Assembly (NCBI RefSeq): GCF_031177825.1 | Contig: NZ_JAPSKE010000001.1 | Location: 186,001 to 250,000 of the forward strand | Origin: Paenibacillus sp. | Lineage (GTDB): Bacteria > Bacillota > Bacilli > Paenibacillales > YIM-B00363 | Reading direction: 5' to 3' | DNA: 64,000 nucleotides | Shown here: one piece after another, positions 49,933 to 59,140 of the stretch | How the letters are laid out: every line of letters starts with the position of its first letter | How positions within the stretch are numbered: position 1 is the first letter of the stretch | Notes under the pieces: generated by a model | Told to the model about the DNA's origin: nothing | What the model saw: only the letters and a program-made list of their open reading frames with translations | Databases searched by the model: none | Position numbers and translations under genes: made by a program

Positions 49933-51060
49933 TTAGGGTTGGTCTTGCAAGGGGATCGTACGCTGCACGATATCGCCGCCCGAGAGCATCGTAACCGTAA
50001 CCTTCGTTCCCGGCATATACGACTTCAGCTTCTCGTTCAAGTCGACCTTCGTGACGACCTTCGCTTGATCGATCGAATACAAGGCGTCGCCCTTCTTCAC
50101 GCCGGCTTTCGCCGCCGGGGACGCCGGATCGACATAGGTGACGGTCATCGGCTTGCTCGTCGACAGGCCGACGACCGCTTCCCAGCTCTCTTCGAGCTCG
50201 AACCCGACGTACGCCCGCTTCACGGCGCCGTATTTCTTCAAATGATCGACGATGTAAGCGACCGTGTTCGCCGGAATCGAGAATCCCGTATTATCCACGG
50301 ACACGTCGACGAACTTCAGCGTGTTGATGCCGACGACTTCGCCGCTCGCATTGAGCAGCGGTCCGCCGCTGTTGCCCGGATTGATCGCCGCGTCCGTCTG
50401 CAGCAGCCGGTACGTCGAGTTCACCGAGCGGTTGACGCCGCTGATGACGCCGACGGTCGCCGAGTTGCGCAGCGAGAAGTTCACCGGCGTGCCGATCGCG
50501 ATCGCCGTCTCTCCGGGACGCACCTGATCGCTGTCCGCGAACGCCGCCGGCGCGAGCCCCGTCGCCGATACCTTCAGCAGCGCAAGGTCGCTGGCGGCGT
50601 CCTTGAATACCTTCGTCGGCTTATACTGCTTCTCGTCGTGCGCCAGAACGATGATTTCCTTCATGCTTTCGATGACGTGCGCGTTCGTCACGATCCAGCC
50701 GTCCGCCGAGACGACGACCCCCGAGCCGTGCGTTAACGCGAAGCGGTCGCTCGACCGAAGCGCATTGGTATCCGGCTTGCCGATAATCGCGACGACGGAA
50801 GGCCCCGCCTTCTCGATCAGGTCGGCGGTGGACTCCCCTGGCTCGTATCGATACGTCTTCGTCGCGGCATCGTACGACCCCGAGCCGCCGAGCGCGTTCG
50901 TCAGACTGCTCGCCTTCACGTACACCTCGCCGTCGATCGTTCGAGCCGACAACGAGACGACCCCGCCCGCGGCCCCGGAGGCGATCGCTTGCGCGGCCGC
51001 GAACGCGCAGACGCCGACGCCGATCGCCGCGGCCCATGCCATGGTCCTCTTCTTCCTCAA
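49933..51060 (-). CDS. Exported HtrA/DegP-like serine protease with PDZ domain
   Basis: The 375-residue S1C protease has a signal peptide, a small beta segment at about 35-73 (VVSLSARTIDGEVYVKASSL) that looks like half of a copper amine oxidase-like stalk domain, then the catalytic triad His128 (VTNAHVIES), Asp158 (ASDLALL) and Ser231 (NPGNSGGP), and a C-terminal PDZ domain (ASPAAKAGVKKGDALYSID). HtrA proteins degrade misfolded exported proteins. The TTG start at 51060 is chosen to include the basic signal-peptide start. The next gene, an exported stalk-domain protein 20 bases away, may be client or partner. Confidence 0.92.
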   Translation of the reverse strand: MRKKRTMAWAAAIGVGVCAFAAAQAIASGAAGGVVSLSARTIDGEVYVKASSLTNALGGSGSYDAATKTYRYEPGESTADLIEKAGPSVVAIIGKPDTNALRSSDRFALTHGSGVVVSADGWIVTNAHVIESMKEIIVLAHDEKQYKPTKVFKDAASDLALLKVSATGLAPAAFADSDQVRPGETAIAIGTPVNFSLRNSATVGVISGVNRSVNSTYRLLQTDAAINPGNSGGPLLNASGEVVGINTLKFVDVSVDNTGFSIPANTVAYIVDHLKKYGAVKRAYVGFELEESWEAVVGLSTSKPMTVTYVDPASPAAKAGVKKGDALYSIDQAKVVTKVDLNEKLKSYMPGTKVTVTMLSGGDIVQRTIPLQDQP

Positions 51061-51249
51061 CCTATCCCGCCTCTACCAAAAAGACATAATGCACTAAACG
51101 TATCACGATTGCTAGATTCAGACAATATGAAGACGCGCAAATGTTTTGCATCGCTCCGCACTCAGGTTTACGGTCCTATATCGAAAGAATCATGTTATGA
51201 TACCGAAGTACAACGAAGACCTACTCGACGATGGAGGAACCCTTGGCTT

Positions 51250-52278
51250 ATGAACGCATCGATTTCCCTTTCCTTCCCACACCCGTCCGAGCGCGCCGGC
51301 GCCGCGATCGGAAACAGCGTATCCCATTTGCATTATCAGGAAGACAAGCGGCGATTCTGGTCTGCCGACCGTTCCGCCTACTTGCTCTATGCTTCTATCG
51401 CCGGCAAGAGAGTCGTCCTAGGAGACCCTGTCGGATCGGAGACGGACGGGCGAGCCGCATTGGCGGAATTTTTGTCATCGGGCAAGACTTCCGGGCGCGA
51501 TTGCATCTTCTACCAGATGGGACCGCGATACGCGGCTTGGTTAGAACGTTACGGGTTCCATACGATGAAAACGGGCGAGGAAGCTTCCGTGGCGTTGACC
51601 GGTTTCCATACGAACGGGAAAAGTTGGGTCAAGCTTCGAACTAAAATCCATAAAATCGAACGCGAGGGCTACCGAAGCGAGATCTCGCTCCCGCCTCATG
51701 CCGACGCGTTGATGTCCGAAATCCAATCGGTATCCGACGCGTGGCTCGGAGGGAAACGGGAGAAATCGTTTTCCGTGGGGAGCTATTGCGACACATACGT
51801 CGCGGCGCATCCGGTCGCGACGCTTCGTTCGCCCGGAGGCGAATTGCTTGCCTTCGTCACGTTGGCCGCATTCCAACGTCCGGAGGGGGAGCGAGGCCTC
51901 GCCATCGATCTCATGCGGTATCGGGATGGCAGCCCTTCCGGAGGGATGGAGACGCTGTTCGTACGCATTCTGACTTGGGGACAAGCTTCCGGGTACGCCG
52001 AGTGCAGTCTCGGCGCGTCGCCTATGGCGAACGCAAGCGACAGTCGACCTTGGCTCAAGCTTGTGCGGCGGGTCGCGGCGCGCTACTACAACTTCGACGG
52101 ACTGCAGCGCTTCAAAGCGAAATTCCAGCCGGGGTGGGAGGATCGGTATTTGGCGTATTCGGGCGGGTCGGCGTTCGTCGCGCTCGCGCTCGTCGCGCTG
52201 CTCGTGCATCGGCGGCGCCGAAACCGTTCCCGTTCGCCGGAAATATGCGGGACGTCCGCGGCGCGGTCGACGCATTGA
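51250..52278 (+). CDS. DUF2156 (MprF C-terminal-like) protein
   Basis: The 342-residue protein matches the phosphatidylglycerol lysyltransferase-type domain (DUF2156): GRDCIFYQMGPRYAAWLERY, GKSWVKLRTKIHKIEREGY, SFSVGSYCDTYVAAHPVATL and GLAIDLMRYRDGSPSGGMETLF, a tandem-GNAT fold. MprF uses it to load Lys-tRNA onto lipid, but stand-alone versions have unproven acceptors. No N-terminal flippase is present; instead a hydrophobic stretch (SAFVALALVALLVHRRRRN) lies near the C-terminus and may hold it on the membrane. The ATG at 51250 has GGAGG 12 bases upstream, longer than ideal. Confidence 0.85.
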   Translation: MNASISLSFPHPSERAGAAIGNSVSHLHYQEDKRRFWSADRSAYLLYASIAGKRVVLGDPVGSETDGRAALAEFLSSGKTSGRDCIFYQMGPRYAAWLERYGFHTMKTGEEASVALTGFHTNGKSWVKLRTKIHKIEREGYRSEISLPPHADALMSEIQSVSDAWLGGKREKSFSVGSYCDTYVAAHPVATLRSPGGELLAFVTLAAFQRPEGERGLAIDLMRYRDGSPSGGMETLFVRILTWGQASGYAECSLGASPMANASDSRPWLKLVRRVAARYYNFDGLQRFKAKFQPGWEDRYLAYSGGSAFVALALVALLVHRRRRNRSRSPEICGTSAARSTH

Positions 52279-52280
52279 GG

Positions 52281-53303
52281 TTAGGCGATGCCGAGCCGAT
52301 TGAACTCCGATGCCATGGACGCGCGCAGCGCCATCTTCTCCGCGTCCGGCAAGAACGCAGCGTCGACGCCGTTCAATATGAGCCGCTTCAGCTCCTGCGG
52401 GCGGAAGGCGAAGTGTTCCTGCAGCATCGCATATTCCTTGCCTAGGTTCGTATCCGAAACCGTCAGATTGTCCGTATTGACGGTGACCATCAGCTCTTGA
52501 TCGAAATAGTCCCGAATCGGATAAGCGAACCAGCCCGGCGACGCTTTCGTTTGGATATTGCTGACGGGGCACATCTCCAGCGGAATGCGGCGTTCGCGAA
52601 CGAGCCTTAGCACGTCGGCGTCCTCCCGCAGACGGACGCCGTGTCCGATGCGAGAGGCGCCCAGCTTCGTCACCGCGTCGTAGATGTTCTTCGGTCCCGC
52701 CGCTTCTCCGGCGTGGATCGTGATCGGGATGTCGCGGCGCCGCGCGTGCCGGAATACGTCCGCGAACCGCTCCGCGGGGAAGCTCGCTTCGTCGCCGGCG
52801 AGGTCGACGGCGACGATCCCTCTTCCTAAGTATTCAGCGGCGGCTTCGATCACCTCTCGGTTCGACGCGTCCGAGTGGGATCTGAGGCATGCGGCGATGG
52901 CCCGCGCCTTCACCCCGAACGTCTCCTCTCCGCGGCGCAGCCCCTCGATCACGGCATGAACGACCTCCACGGCGGACAACCCTCGTTCCCGGTGCAATTG
53001 AGGCCCGAAGCGCACCTCGATATATTTGCAATTTTGCTCGGAGGCTTGCTCGACCAACTCGTACGCGACGCGCTCCAAGGCGTTCGGCGTATGCAGAAAT
53101 CGCCCGACGAACAGAAACTTGCCGAGATACTCCTCGAGGCTGGCGCATTGTCCCTTGACCTGCATCAGCGAGGAGATCGTCTCCTTGTCGGTGTCGAGCA
53201 GCTCGATGCCGTCCTCGTTCGCCAGATCGACGATCGTTTCCGGTTTGACGCTTCCGTCCAGATGCAGATGCAAATCCACCTTCGGCAGCTTCGTAATGTC
53301 CAT
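52281..53303 (-). CDS. add: Adenosine deaminase
   Basis: From the ATG at 53303 the product is 340 residues; the frame is open further upstream, but homology starts at MDITKLPKVDLHLHLDGS. It has the zinc ligands of that motif, HAGEAAGP (His and catalytic Glu), RIGHGVRL, CPVSNIQT and NTDNLTVS. It deaminates adenosine to inosine for purine salvage. It is convergent with the DUF2156 gene, with only 2 bases between the stops and no visible terminator. Confidence 0.95.
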   Translation of the reverse strand: MDITKLPKVDLHLHLDGSVKPETIVDLANEDGIELLDTDKETISSLMQVKGQCASLEEYLGKFLFVGRFLHTPNALERVAYELVEQASEQNCKYIEVRFGPQLHRERGLSAVEVVHAVIEGLRRGEETFGVKARAIAACLRSHSDASNREVIEAAAEYLGRGIVAVDLAGDEASFPAERFADVFRHARRRDIPITIHAGEAAGPKNIYDAVTKLGASRIGHGVRLREDADVLRLVRERRIPLEMCPVSNIQTKASPGWFAYPIRDYFDQELMVTVNTDNLTVSDTNLGKEYAMLQEHFAFRPQELKRLILNGVDAAFLPDAEKMALRASMASEFNRLGIA

Positions 53304-53343
53304 GGCAGCCCACGTCCTCTCTCGCCTCGATTGTATTTTTACT

Positions 53344-53372
53344 ACTATATTCAATAGCGTTTCCGATGTAAA
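53344..53372 (-). promoter_or_regulatory. Likely sigma-A promoter of add
   Basis: On the minus strand, TTTACA (53372-53367) and TATAGT (53349-53344) have 17-base spacing, 41 bases before the add start. Confidence 0.55.
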
Positions 53373-53448
53373 TATTAATGACAGGTATTTTTCGCACTTA
53401 GCTGTAAAACATAACGTATATCTTCCATGCACTCCGCTTTCGACCCGA

Positions 53449-53478
53449 TTGGCATCTCCGTTGTCCGACTGTTATGAT
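53449..53478 (+). promoter_or_regulatory. Likely sigma-A promoter of the 97-residue orphan gene
   Basis: TTGGCA (53449-53454) and TATGAT (53473-53478) have an 18-base spacer, 36 bases before the GTG start. Confidence 0.5.
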
Positions 53479-53513
53479 AAGAACAACTCTCTGCAGAACG
53501 GAGGCGACCCGAC

Positions 53514-53807
53514 GTGGGCGTCAAATTCAACCGAGAATACAAAGACATCGTCACCGATCTGGCGAACGCCATCGGAACGATCGACGACAGCTATGAAGCA
53601 TTCGAGATGGATGCGGACGACTGGTCCGCTTTGGCATCGGCCGAGCAGGCCGAATTTATGCGCACGTTGGCCGACGACATCTTCTACGGGCTCGGTTCGA
53701 TGCCGAAGCTGTCGATCGGTTCCGGCACCATCGAATACGACCCGGTCAATCACGTCTTGAAGGTGCACTCGCACGAGAACGTCGTTCATGTGATCCAGTT
53801 GATTTAA
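53514..53807 (+). CDS. Small soluble orphan protein, 97 residues
   Basis: The gene starts with GTG, with CGGAGG 9 bases upstream, and has its own promoter and a downstream hairpin. The product (MGVKFNREYKDIVTDLANAI, then DDWSALASAEQAEFMRTLAD, FYGLGSMPKLSIGSGTIEYD) is acidic, half helical and half beta. It has no membrane segment and no family I can name; residues GxGTIEYDP...VHSHENVVHVI suggest a small beta-sheet tail. It lies divergent from add and convergent with dgt. Function unknown. Confidence 0.75.
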   Translation: MGVKFNREYKDIVTDLANAIGTIDDSYEAFEMDADDWSALASAEQAEFMRTLADDIFYGLGSMPKLSIGSGTIEYDPVNHVLKVHSHENVVHVIQLI

Positions 53808-53842
53808 GCCGGCGGCTTGCTTTCCCTTCCACACACGCGAAG

Positions 53843-53894
53843 AAGGACGTATCCTTCGAACCGTCGCGATGCGACGCCGAAGCGGTACGTCCTT
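53843..53894. terminator. Bidirectional terminator hairpin
   Basis: AAGGACGTA with TACGTCCTT encloses a second perfect stem CGTCGC-GAT-GCGACG. It lies between the orphan gene and the convergent dgt gene. Confidence 0.7.
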
Positions 53895-53901
53895 CCGTCT
53901 G

Positions 53902-55218
53902 TCAATCCCGCTCGTAGATCGAGCCCGTGCGGCTCGCGTACAGCTCCGAATACACTTTCTCCGCGTACGCGTCGGTCATGCCGGCGATATAGTCGGCCAC
54001 CATGCGCTCCCACGGCCACTTGTTCTTATGCTGCCGATAGCTTTCGATCCAATCCGGAGGCAGGATGAGCTTCCCCGTCTCTACGTCGCTGAAGCTGTCC
54101 CACAGCCGCCGCACGATAATCTCGTTGCGCTTCTGCAGACGCTGCACGCGCACGTCCTTGATCATCGTCACCCAAGCGAGCTTCTTCAAAATTTCCATCG
54201 TTCGCAGCAGATCCAGATCCTCCTGCCCGTCCCGCACGAACGTCACGCGCTTCCAGCCGATGTTCGGATCGTCGATGATCCCGACCTGATTCGCGAACTT
54301 GCCGACCCAACGCGCCTTGATTTCGCGACGCGCCCGCGACGCCTCCCTGCCGCACTGGGCGTAGATCGATTCCCACTGCCGGCAGTAATCGGCGAGCACG
54401 CGGCGCACCATCGACTTCCGGTCGACCTCGTCCCATCTCACTCCGCTGTTGCCCGCATCGTCCACGATTTCCTGCACGACGTTATCGACGAGCCGCTCGT
54501 CTTCGAAGAAATTCGGATTGAGCTGAATTTTCCCCGCCCGCATCCCGTCCTCGATATCGTGCGTGGAATACGCGATATCGTCGCACAAGTCCATCAACTG
54601 CGCTTCGAGCGTCGCCCGCCGTTCGGGCATGCCCCAGACGTCGCGCAGCTGCTTGATGCCTTCCCACTCCATGCCGTATACGCCTTTGAGCCGGCCCGGT
54701 TCCTCGATCGACACCGGGTATTTGTTGATCGCCAGCAGCACTGCCGCCGTCAAGTCGAGGCCGCGTTCGCTGCCCGCGCGTTTCTCGAGAAACATGAGGA
54801 TGCGGAAGTTTTGCGCGTTGCCCTCGTACGCCATGCCGTACCGTTCCCGCAGAAGGAGATTCAGAATTTCCTCGCCCTTGTGGCCGAACGGCGGATGGCC
54901 GAAATCATGCGCCAACGCGGCGCATTCCACGACCTCCGGGTCCATCATGAGCCCGGGGTGCTCCTTCTTCGACAAGAACGATTCCGTCTTGTAGAGCCTG
55001 CGGGCCACCTCCCGGGCGATCTGCGACACCTCGAGCGAATGCGTTAATCTCGTGCGGTAATAGTCGCCTGAACCGGCGCCGAACACTTGCGACTTGCCTT
55101 GCAGCCTTCGGAACGCGGGCGACTGAATCAGCCTTGCGTAATCTTTCTCGTATTCGTCCCGGTCCTCGCTGGACAAGGCGTTCTCTGTATCGAATAGACG
55201 AAGCTTGCGAATGTTCAT
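53902..55218 (-). CDS. dgt: Deoxyguanosinetriphosphate triphosphohydrolase (dGTPase), HD family
   Basis: The 438-residue HD-domain enzyme shows YRTRLTHSLEVSQIAREVAR (first His), AALAHDFGHPPFGHKGEEIL (HD pair) and LMDLCDDIAYSTHDIEDGM (second Asp), the metal ligands of dGTPase-like phosphohydrolases. It splits dNTPs, classically dGTP, into deoxynucleoside and tripolyphosphate. The N-terminus LQGKSQVFGAGSGDYYRTRL is typical. It balances dNTP pools and in some bacteria limits phage. The gene is single, with a GGGGAA site before the ATG and a small gene and the AddAB-like genes upstream on the same strand. Confidence 0.93.
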   Translation of the reverse strand: MNIRKLRLFDTENALSSEDRDEYEKDYARLIQSPAFRRLQGKSQVFGAGSGDYYRTRLTHSLEVSQIAREVARRLYKTESFLSKKEHPGLMMDPEVVECAALAHDFGHPPFGHKGEEILNLLLRERYGMAYEGNAQNFRILMFLEKRAGSERGLDLTAAVLLAINKYPVSIEEPGRLKGVYGMEWEGIKQLRDVWGMPERRATLEAQLMDLCDDIAYSTHDIEDGMRAGKIQLNPNFFEDERLVDNVVQEIVDDAGNSGVRWDEVDRKSMVRRVLADYCRQWESIYAQCGREASRARREIKARWVGKFANQVGIIDDPNIGWKRVTFVRDGQEDLDLLRTMEILKKLAWVTMIKDVRVQRLQKRNEIIVRRLWDSFSDVETGKLILPPDWIESYRQHKNKWPWERMVADYIAGMTDAYAEKVYSELYASRTGSIYERD

Positions 55219-55340
55219 TCCGCATTCCCCCGATGATGTTCCCTGCTATACGGTATGTGATCGCGAAGAGGGAGGTTCCAGACCGGATGTAAATCCAGTG
55301 TGACCTATTATAACACGTTGGAACGAACTCGGAAAACGAA

Positions 55341-55388
55341 CAAAAGAAAACCCACGATCCCGGCGCCTTCCCGCCGAATCGTGGGTTT
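55341..55388 (-). terminator. Intrinsic terminator of the 107-residue gene
   Basis: AAACCCACGAT pairs with ATCGTGGGTTT around a GC-rich loop; TTCTTTTG follows on the minus strand. It starts within 4 bases of the stop at 55392, which supports this small gene. Confidence 0.8.
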
Positions 55389-55391
55389 CGT

Positions 55392-55715
55392 TCAGGCTTG
55401 CCGTTCCGCGACCGCCGCGTTCCGCAGCCGGCGCTCCGGCTGCCGATCCGACCGGTCCCATCGGGATACGGTCACGGCGCGGAACACGCCGACGCAGTCG
55501 GTCAACGCGACGACGTCCGCTTGCGCCTCGTACCTCCAGTACGCGTCAAGCGCGTACAAAGCCGGTCTCCCTTGCCATTGGACGCTCGCGAAGGCGCCGC
55601 TTTCCGCGCAAGCCCGTAGTCGGGCTTGGAGCTCCTCGCGCCCTTGCGCGTTCGCGTTCGCTCCCTCCCGACCCGCGAATGCCGCATACGCCTGCTCCGT
55701 CAGATGAATGTTCAT
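55392..55715 (-). CDS. Small hypothetical protein, 107 residues
   Basis: The product begins MNIHLTEQAYAAFAGREG and has AxxxVQWQGRPALYALDAYW in the middle; composition is Ala/Arg-rich and soluble. GAGGG precedes the ATG and a clear terminator follows the stop, the main support for a real gene. The opening resembles the first strand and helix of HesB/IscA-like (FeS-biosynthesis-type) small proteins, but the conserved cysteines are not present in that spacing. I do not assign a function. It lies between the helicase-nuclease pair and dgt, 146 bases downstream of the AddA-like gene. Confidence 0.6.
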   Translation of the reverse strand: MNIHLTEQAYAAFAGREGANANAQGREELQARLRACAESGAFASVQWQGRPALYALDAYWRYEAQADVVALTDCVGVFRAVTVSRWDRSDRQPERRLRNAAVAERQA

Positions 55716-55861
55716 TTCGTGTCGCTCCCTCTCTCGTTATGCTTCGTTACTTAGAATTGTAGTGGAGGGTGACGACAACCGGTTGTCACGGAACGTATGT
55801 TCGTACGCTCTTCTTCATCCTCCTCCCCGCCGGCCGACTGCAGGCGGGGCCGCTCAGGCGA

Positions 55862-58800
55862 CTAGCCTGCTTCCGGCTCGGACGGAGCGGCGATCGGCTC
55901 CGTGCGCACATAACGGTTGGTGTGAAGAAACAACAGCCCGGTTTCTTTCACATCCGCGCCGGTCAGCCGCCTCCAATACTCTGCATACGCCTCGACCTGA
56001 GGGGCATAAAACGCCGCGAACGCCGCCTCGTCCTCGACCGCCATGCCGTCCGTCTTGAAGTCCACGATCACCCATCCGCCGTCGTCTTCCTCGAAGACGA
56101 GGTCGATCACTCCGTTCACGATGTAATCCATGCCGTCTTCGCGAGCCGCAGCGGTGAACGTGAACTCGTGATAGCGGCGCGAGGCTAGCTCGGCGCGGCG
56201 CCACAAGTCGCTCGCCAACACGGCGTCGACCATCGCGAGCGCCTCGGCCGCGTACGTAGCGTCGAGCGCCTCTTCCGCCGACGCGACGCGCACGAACGCG
56301 TCCAATTCGCCTCGCGCCAAGCCGTTGCCGACGGCCTCCAACGCGCGATGCACGACGGTGCCGAACGCCGCGCCGCGCCCTGCGGAAGGCCGGGGCGGCG
56401 ACGCGTCGGCCGCGCCCCCCTTCGCCAGCGACGTGACGCTCGCGACGGAGTACGACGGCGCGGACGCCTTGGCGTGCGCCTCGCGCCATGCGCGCAGCGC
56501 CTCCTCCGCGTCGAACGGACCGTCCCAACGCTCTCTCGGACGCTCCCCGCGCTGCACGTCGTCCAGCTCGGGCTGACCCTCCAACGCCGGCCCGAGATGG
56601 CTCCACGGGTCGATCGCGGGTTTATACGGATACCGGCTGACGATCGTCAGCTGCTTCGCCCGCGTCGCCGCAACGTAGAGCAGCCGATCGCGTTCGGCAT
56701 GCATATACAGGCGCTCCTTCTCGGCGACCTCGGGCCAACCGACCGGCTGAGCGATGACTTCCGTCTGGAATTCCTTCCGCCGCGTAATGGCGAAGTACCC
56801 GGCGGCCGGCTCCTGCAACCGGTCGATATGCTCGGTCGCGTCGCGGTCCGAGTCGCCGCACGGACACGCCAGGAAGACGATCGGCGCCTCCAGCCCCTTC
56901 GCCTTATGCAGATTCATGATGCGAACCGCGCGGCCGGTCCCCGCGAACAGGGAGGCGCCTTCCAGTCCGTTCGCATCGGCGATCTCGCCGAGCAGTCGGG
57001 TCAAGGCGCCCCAGTCGGACGCCGCCTCCGGATGACCCGCGATCGTCTCGTACAGCTTCGTAAGCGTACCGGCGCGAATGCTGCCCGAGGGCGACCCCGC
57101 GGCGTACGGCAATAGGCCGAGTCGTTCCGTCAGCCGCAGGAATGCGCTTAGCGCAGGCTCCTTGCGCACGATGCTCAGCATCGCCCGCAACGCGGCCAAC
57201 GCCGCTCTGACCGGCGCCCCGGCGGGAGCGCCTTCGTCGGCTTCCTCTCCGTCCGCGCTCCCGTACAACGAGATCCGTCCGACCTCCATCGTGTAAGCAT
57301 ACAACGCTTCATCGCTGACGCCGAACAGCGGGCCGCGAAGCGTCGCGAGCAACGGCACCCGATCCGACGGATCCTCGAGGCAAGCCGCCAGCAAACGCAA
57401 CGCGCGGAGCTCGTCATACATCACTTGGCTCCCGGAGGTGTCGGAAGGAATGCCGTACGCTTCGAGCCGCTCCGCATACAAACCGATAAACTCGCGATAC
57501 TTCAAGAGCACGAGGAAGTCGTCGGGGCGGGCGGGACGCGTCGCCTCCATGCCGCCTTCCCGATCCGCCACCTGCAGATTGCCGTCGCACGCCCAGGAAA
57601 TCCAACGCGCGATCCGATCCGCGTCTTCCGAAGCGATGTCCGCCTTCCGATCGTACTCGGCCTTGGGCGACGTTAACGTATATACGCCGTGCCGTTGCCT
57701 CTTCCCCGTCGGATTGGCGCGCGTCGTCAGCATTCGGACGAAGTCCGCCTGCGTATCGTCCGACTTGCCGGGCGGCATGAATTTCCCTTCGAACGCGTAG
57801 TTGACGAAATCGCCGACTGAACGGACCGAGCGAAAATTCCGAGTGAGCTGCAAGACGGCCCCGCATTCCCGCATGATCCGTTTCACGAGATTATACGTGG
57901 AAATATCCGCGCGGCGGAATCGATAGATCGACTGCTTCGGATCGCCGACGATGAACAGCGACCCCGGCTTCGGACGCAGCCTCCGCCACTCGTCGACTTC
58001 CGGGTCCGCTCCGGTGAGCAGCAGCATCATCTCCGCCTGCACCGGATCGGTGTCTTGGAATTCGTCCACGAACAGTCGGGCGTACCGCGAAGAGAAGTAG
58101 CGCCGCACCTCGGGACGCTCGCGAAGCATCGTCGTCGCCTTCATCAACAGGTCTTGGAACGACAAGGCGCCTTCCTGCAACCGCCGCTTCCGCGCATAAG
58201 TCACCGCCGGCAGCACGAAACGGACCACCTGCGGGTGCAAGTACTCCTTCCAGGCTCTTAGAAAAGGAAGCAGCACATCGGCCCGCCACTCCGCGAACCT
58301 CTCCTTAAGCGCCTTCGCCGTCTTCGGGTCCGGCCAGCGCTTTTGCGTGACGCCGATCGCCTTGTCGAACGTCGAAGCCAGCGCCAGCAGCGTCAAGTCG
58401 TCTTCGACGTCGCGGCTGCGCCGGAACGCTGCGGCGGCGCGCAGCGCCTGCTGCAGCGGATCCCACCCGCCTTCCGGACGGTTCGTCGGCAGCGCGCGTA
58501 CGGCTTCGTCGATCAGCGGCAGCAGCGACAGCCGGAGCCGGTCGAAATCGGGCCTCGGCGCGTCCTCCGTGAACACGTCGACGTCTTCGTACATCGCGAC
58601 GCACAGATACACGGCGCGCAAGTCTTCGACATGAACGCCTACCCCCGCCAACGCGTCGATCGCCGATTCGTTCCTCTCCCGCAGCTCGAGCAAATAATCG
58701 TCCCAATACAACTGCAAGCGCTCCCGGCTTTCCGCTTCGTCCATTTCCGCGAATTCGGGGTCGAGTCCGGCTTCCATCGGCCGTTCTCGGAGCAGTCTGC

Positions 58801-59140
58801 CGCAGAAGGCATGGATCGTGCCGACGAACCCTTCGGGGATTTGGCGCAGCGCGAGCGACAACCGCGACCGCGTCGTCTCGTCCTCGGCGTCCCGAAGTCG
58901 CTGTTCGAGCTTCATCCGGAATCGGCCGCGCAGCTCGGCGGCCGCCTTATTCGTGAACGTAATCGCGGCCATTCGCCGCACCTCGGCTTTCCCCGATTCG
59001 ACCAGCGCGATCATCCGGGCGACGAGCGACGTCGTCTTCCCCGAACCGGCCCCCGCTTCTACCACGAAGGACGTATCCAGGTCGGTCGCGATGCGCCGGC
59101 GCGCCTCCTCGTCCGCGGCAATCAACGTAACGTCAGACAC
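55862..59140 (-). CDS. AddA-like UvrD-family helicase/nuclease
   Basis: The 1092-residue protein has the SF1 helicase motifs: Walker A GAGSGKT (residues 30-36), Ia FTNKAA, VGTIHAFC, Walker B-type LFVDEFQDTDPVQ, GDPKQSIYRFRRAD, LTRNFRS, NLHKAKGLEAPIVFLA and LLYVAATRAK. A C-terminal RecB/AddA-type PD-(D/E)XK nuclease is complete: GAAFGTVVHRALE, VNGVIDLVF and VIVDFKTD. It starts with GTG, overlapping the previous gene by 8 bases, with GGAGGT upstream. It is shorter than standard AddA (about 1230-1350 residues). It should unwind and cut DNA ends together with the preceding gene's product. Confidence 0.9.
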   Translation of the reverse strand: MSDVTLIAADEEARRRIATDLDTSFVVEAGAGSGKTTSLVARMIALVESGKAEVRRMAAITFTNKAAAELRGRFRMKLEQRLRDAEDETTRSRLSLALRQIPEGFVGTIHAFCGRLLRERPMEAGLDPEFAEMDEAESRERLQLYWDDYLLELRERNESAIDALAGVGVHVEDLRAVYLCVAMYEDVDVFTEDAPRPDFDRLRLSLLPLIDEAVRALPTNRPEGGWDPLQQALRAAAAFRRSRDVEDDLTLLALASTFDKAIGVTQKRWPDPKTAKALKERFAEWRADVLLPFLRAWKEYLHPQVVRFVLPAVTYARKRRLQEGALSFQDLLMKATTMLRERPEVRRYFSSRYARLFVDEFQDTDPVQAEMMLLLTGADPEVDEWRRLRPKPGSLFIVGDPKQSIYRFRRADISTYNLVKRIMRECGAVLQLTRNFRSVRSVGDFVNYAFEGKFMPPGKSDDTQADFVRMLTTRANPTGKRQRHGVYTLTSPKAEYDRKADIASEDADRIARWISWACDGNLQVADREGGMEATRPARPDDFLVLLKYREFIGLYAERLEAYGIPSDTSGSQVMYDELRALRLLAACLEDPSDRVPLLATLRGPLFGVSDEALYAYTMEVGRISLYGSADGEEADEGAPAGAPVRAALAALRAMLSIVRKEPALSAFLRLTERLGLLPYAAGSPSGSIRAGTLTKLYETIAGHPEAASDWGALTRLLGEIADANGLEGASLFAGTGRAVRIMNLHKAKGLEAPIVFLACPCGDSDRDATEHIDRLQEPAAGYFAITRRKEFQTEVIAQPVGWPEVAEKERLYMHAERDRLLYVAATRAKQLTIVSRYPYKPAIDPWSHLGPALEGQPELDDVQRGERPRERWDGPFDAEEALRAWREAHAKASAPSYSVASVTSLAKGGAADASPPRPSAGRGAAFGTVVHRALEAVGNGLARGELDAFVRVASAEEALDATYAAEALAMVDAVLASDLWRRAELASRRYHEFTFTAAAREDGMDYIVNGVIDLVFEEDDGGWVIVDFKTDGMAVEDEAAFAAFYAPQVEAYAEYWRRLTGADVKETGLLFLHTNRYVRTEPIAAPSEPEAG

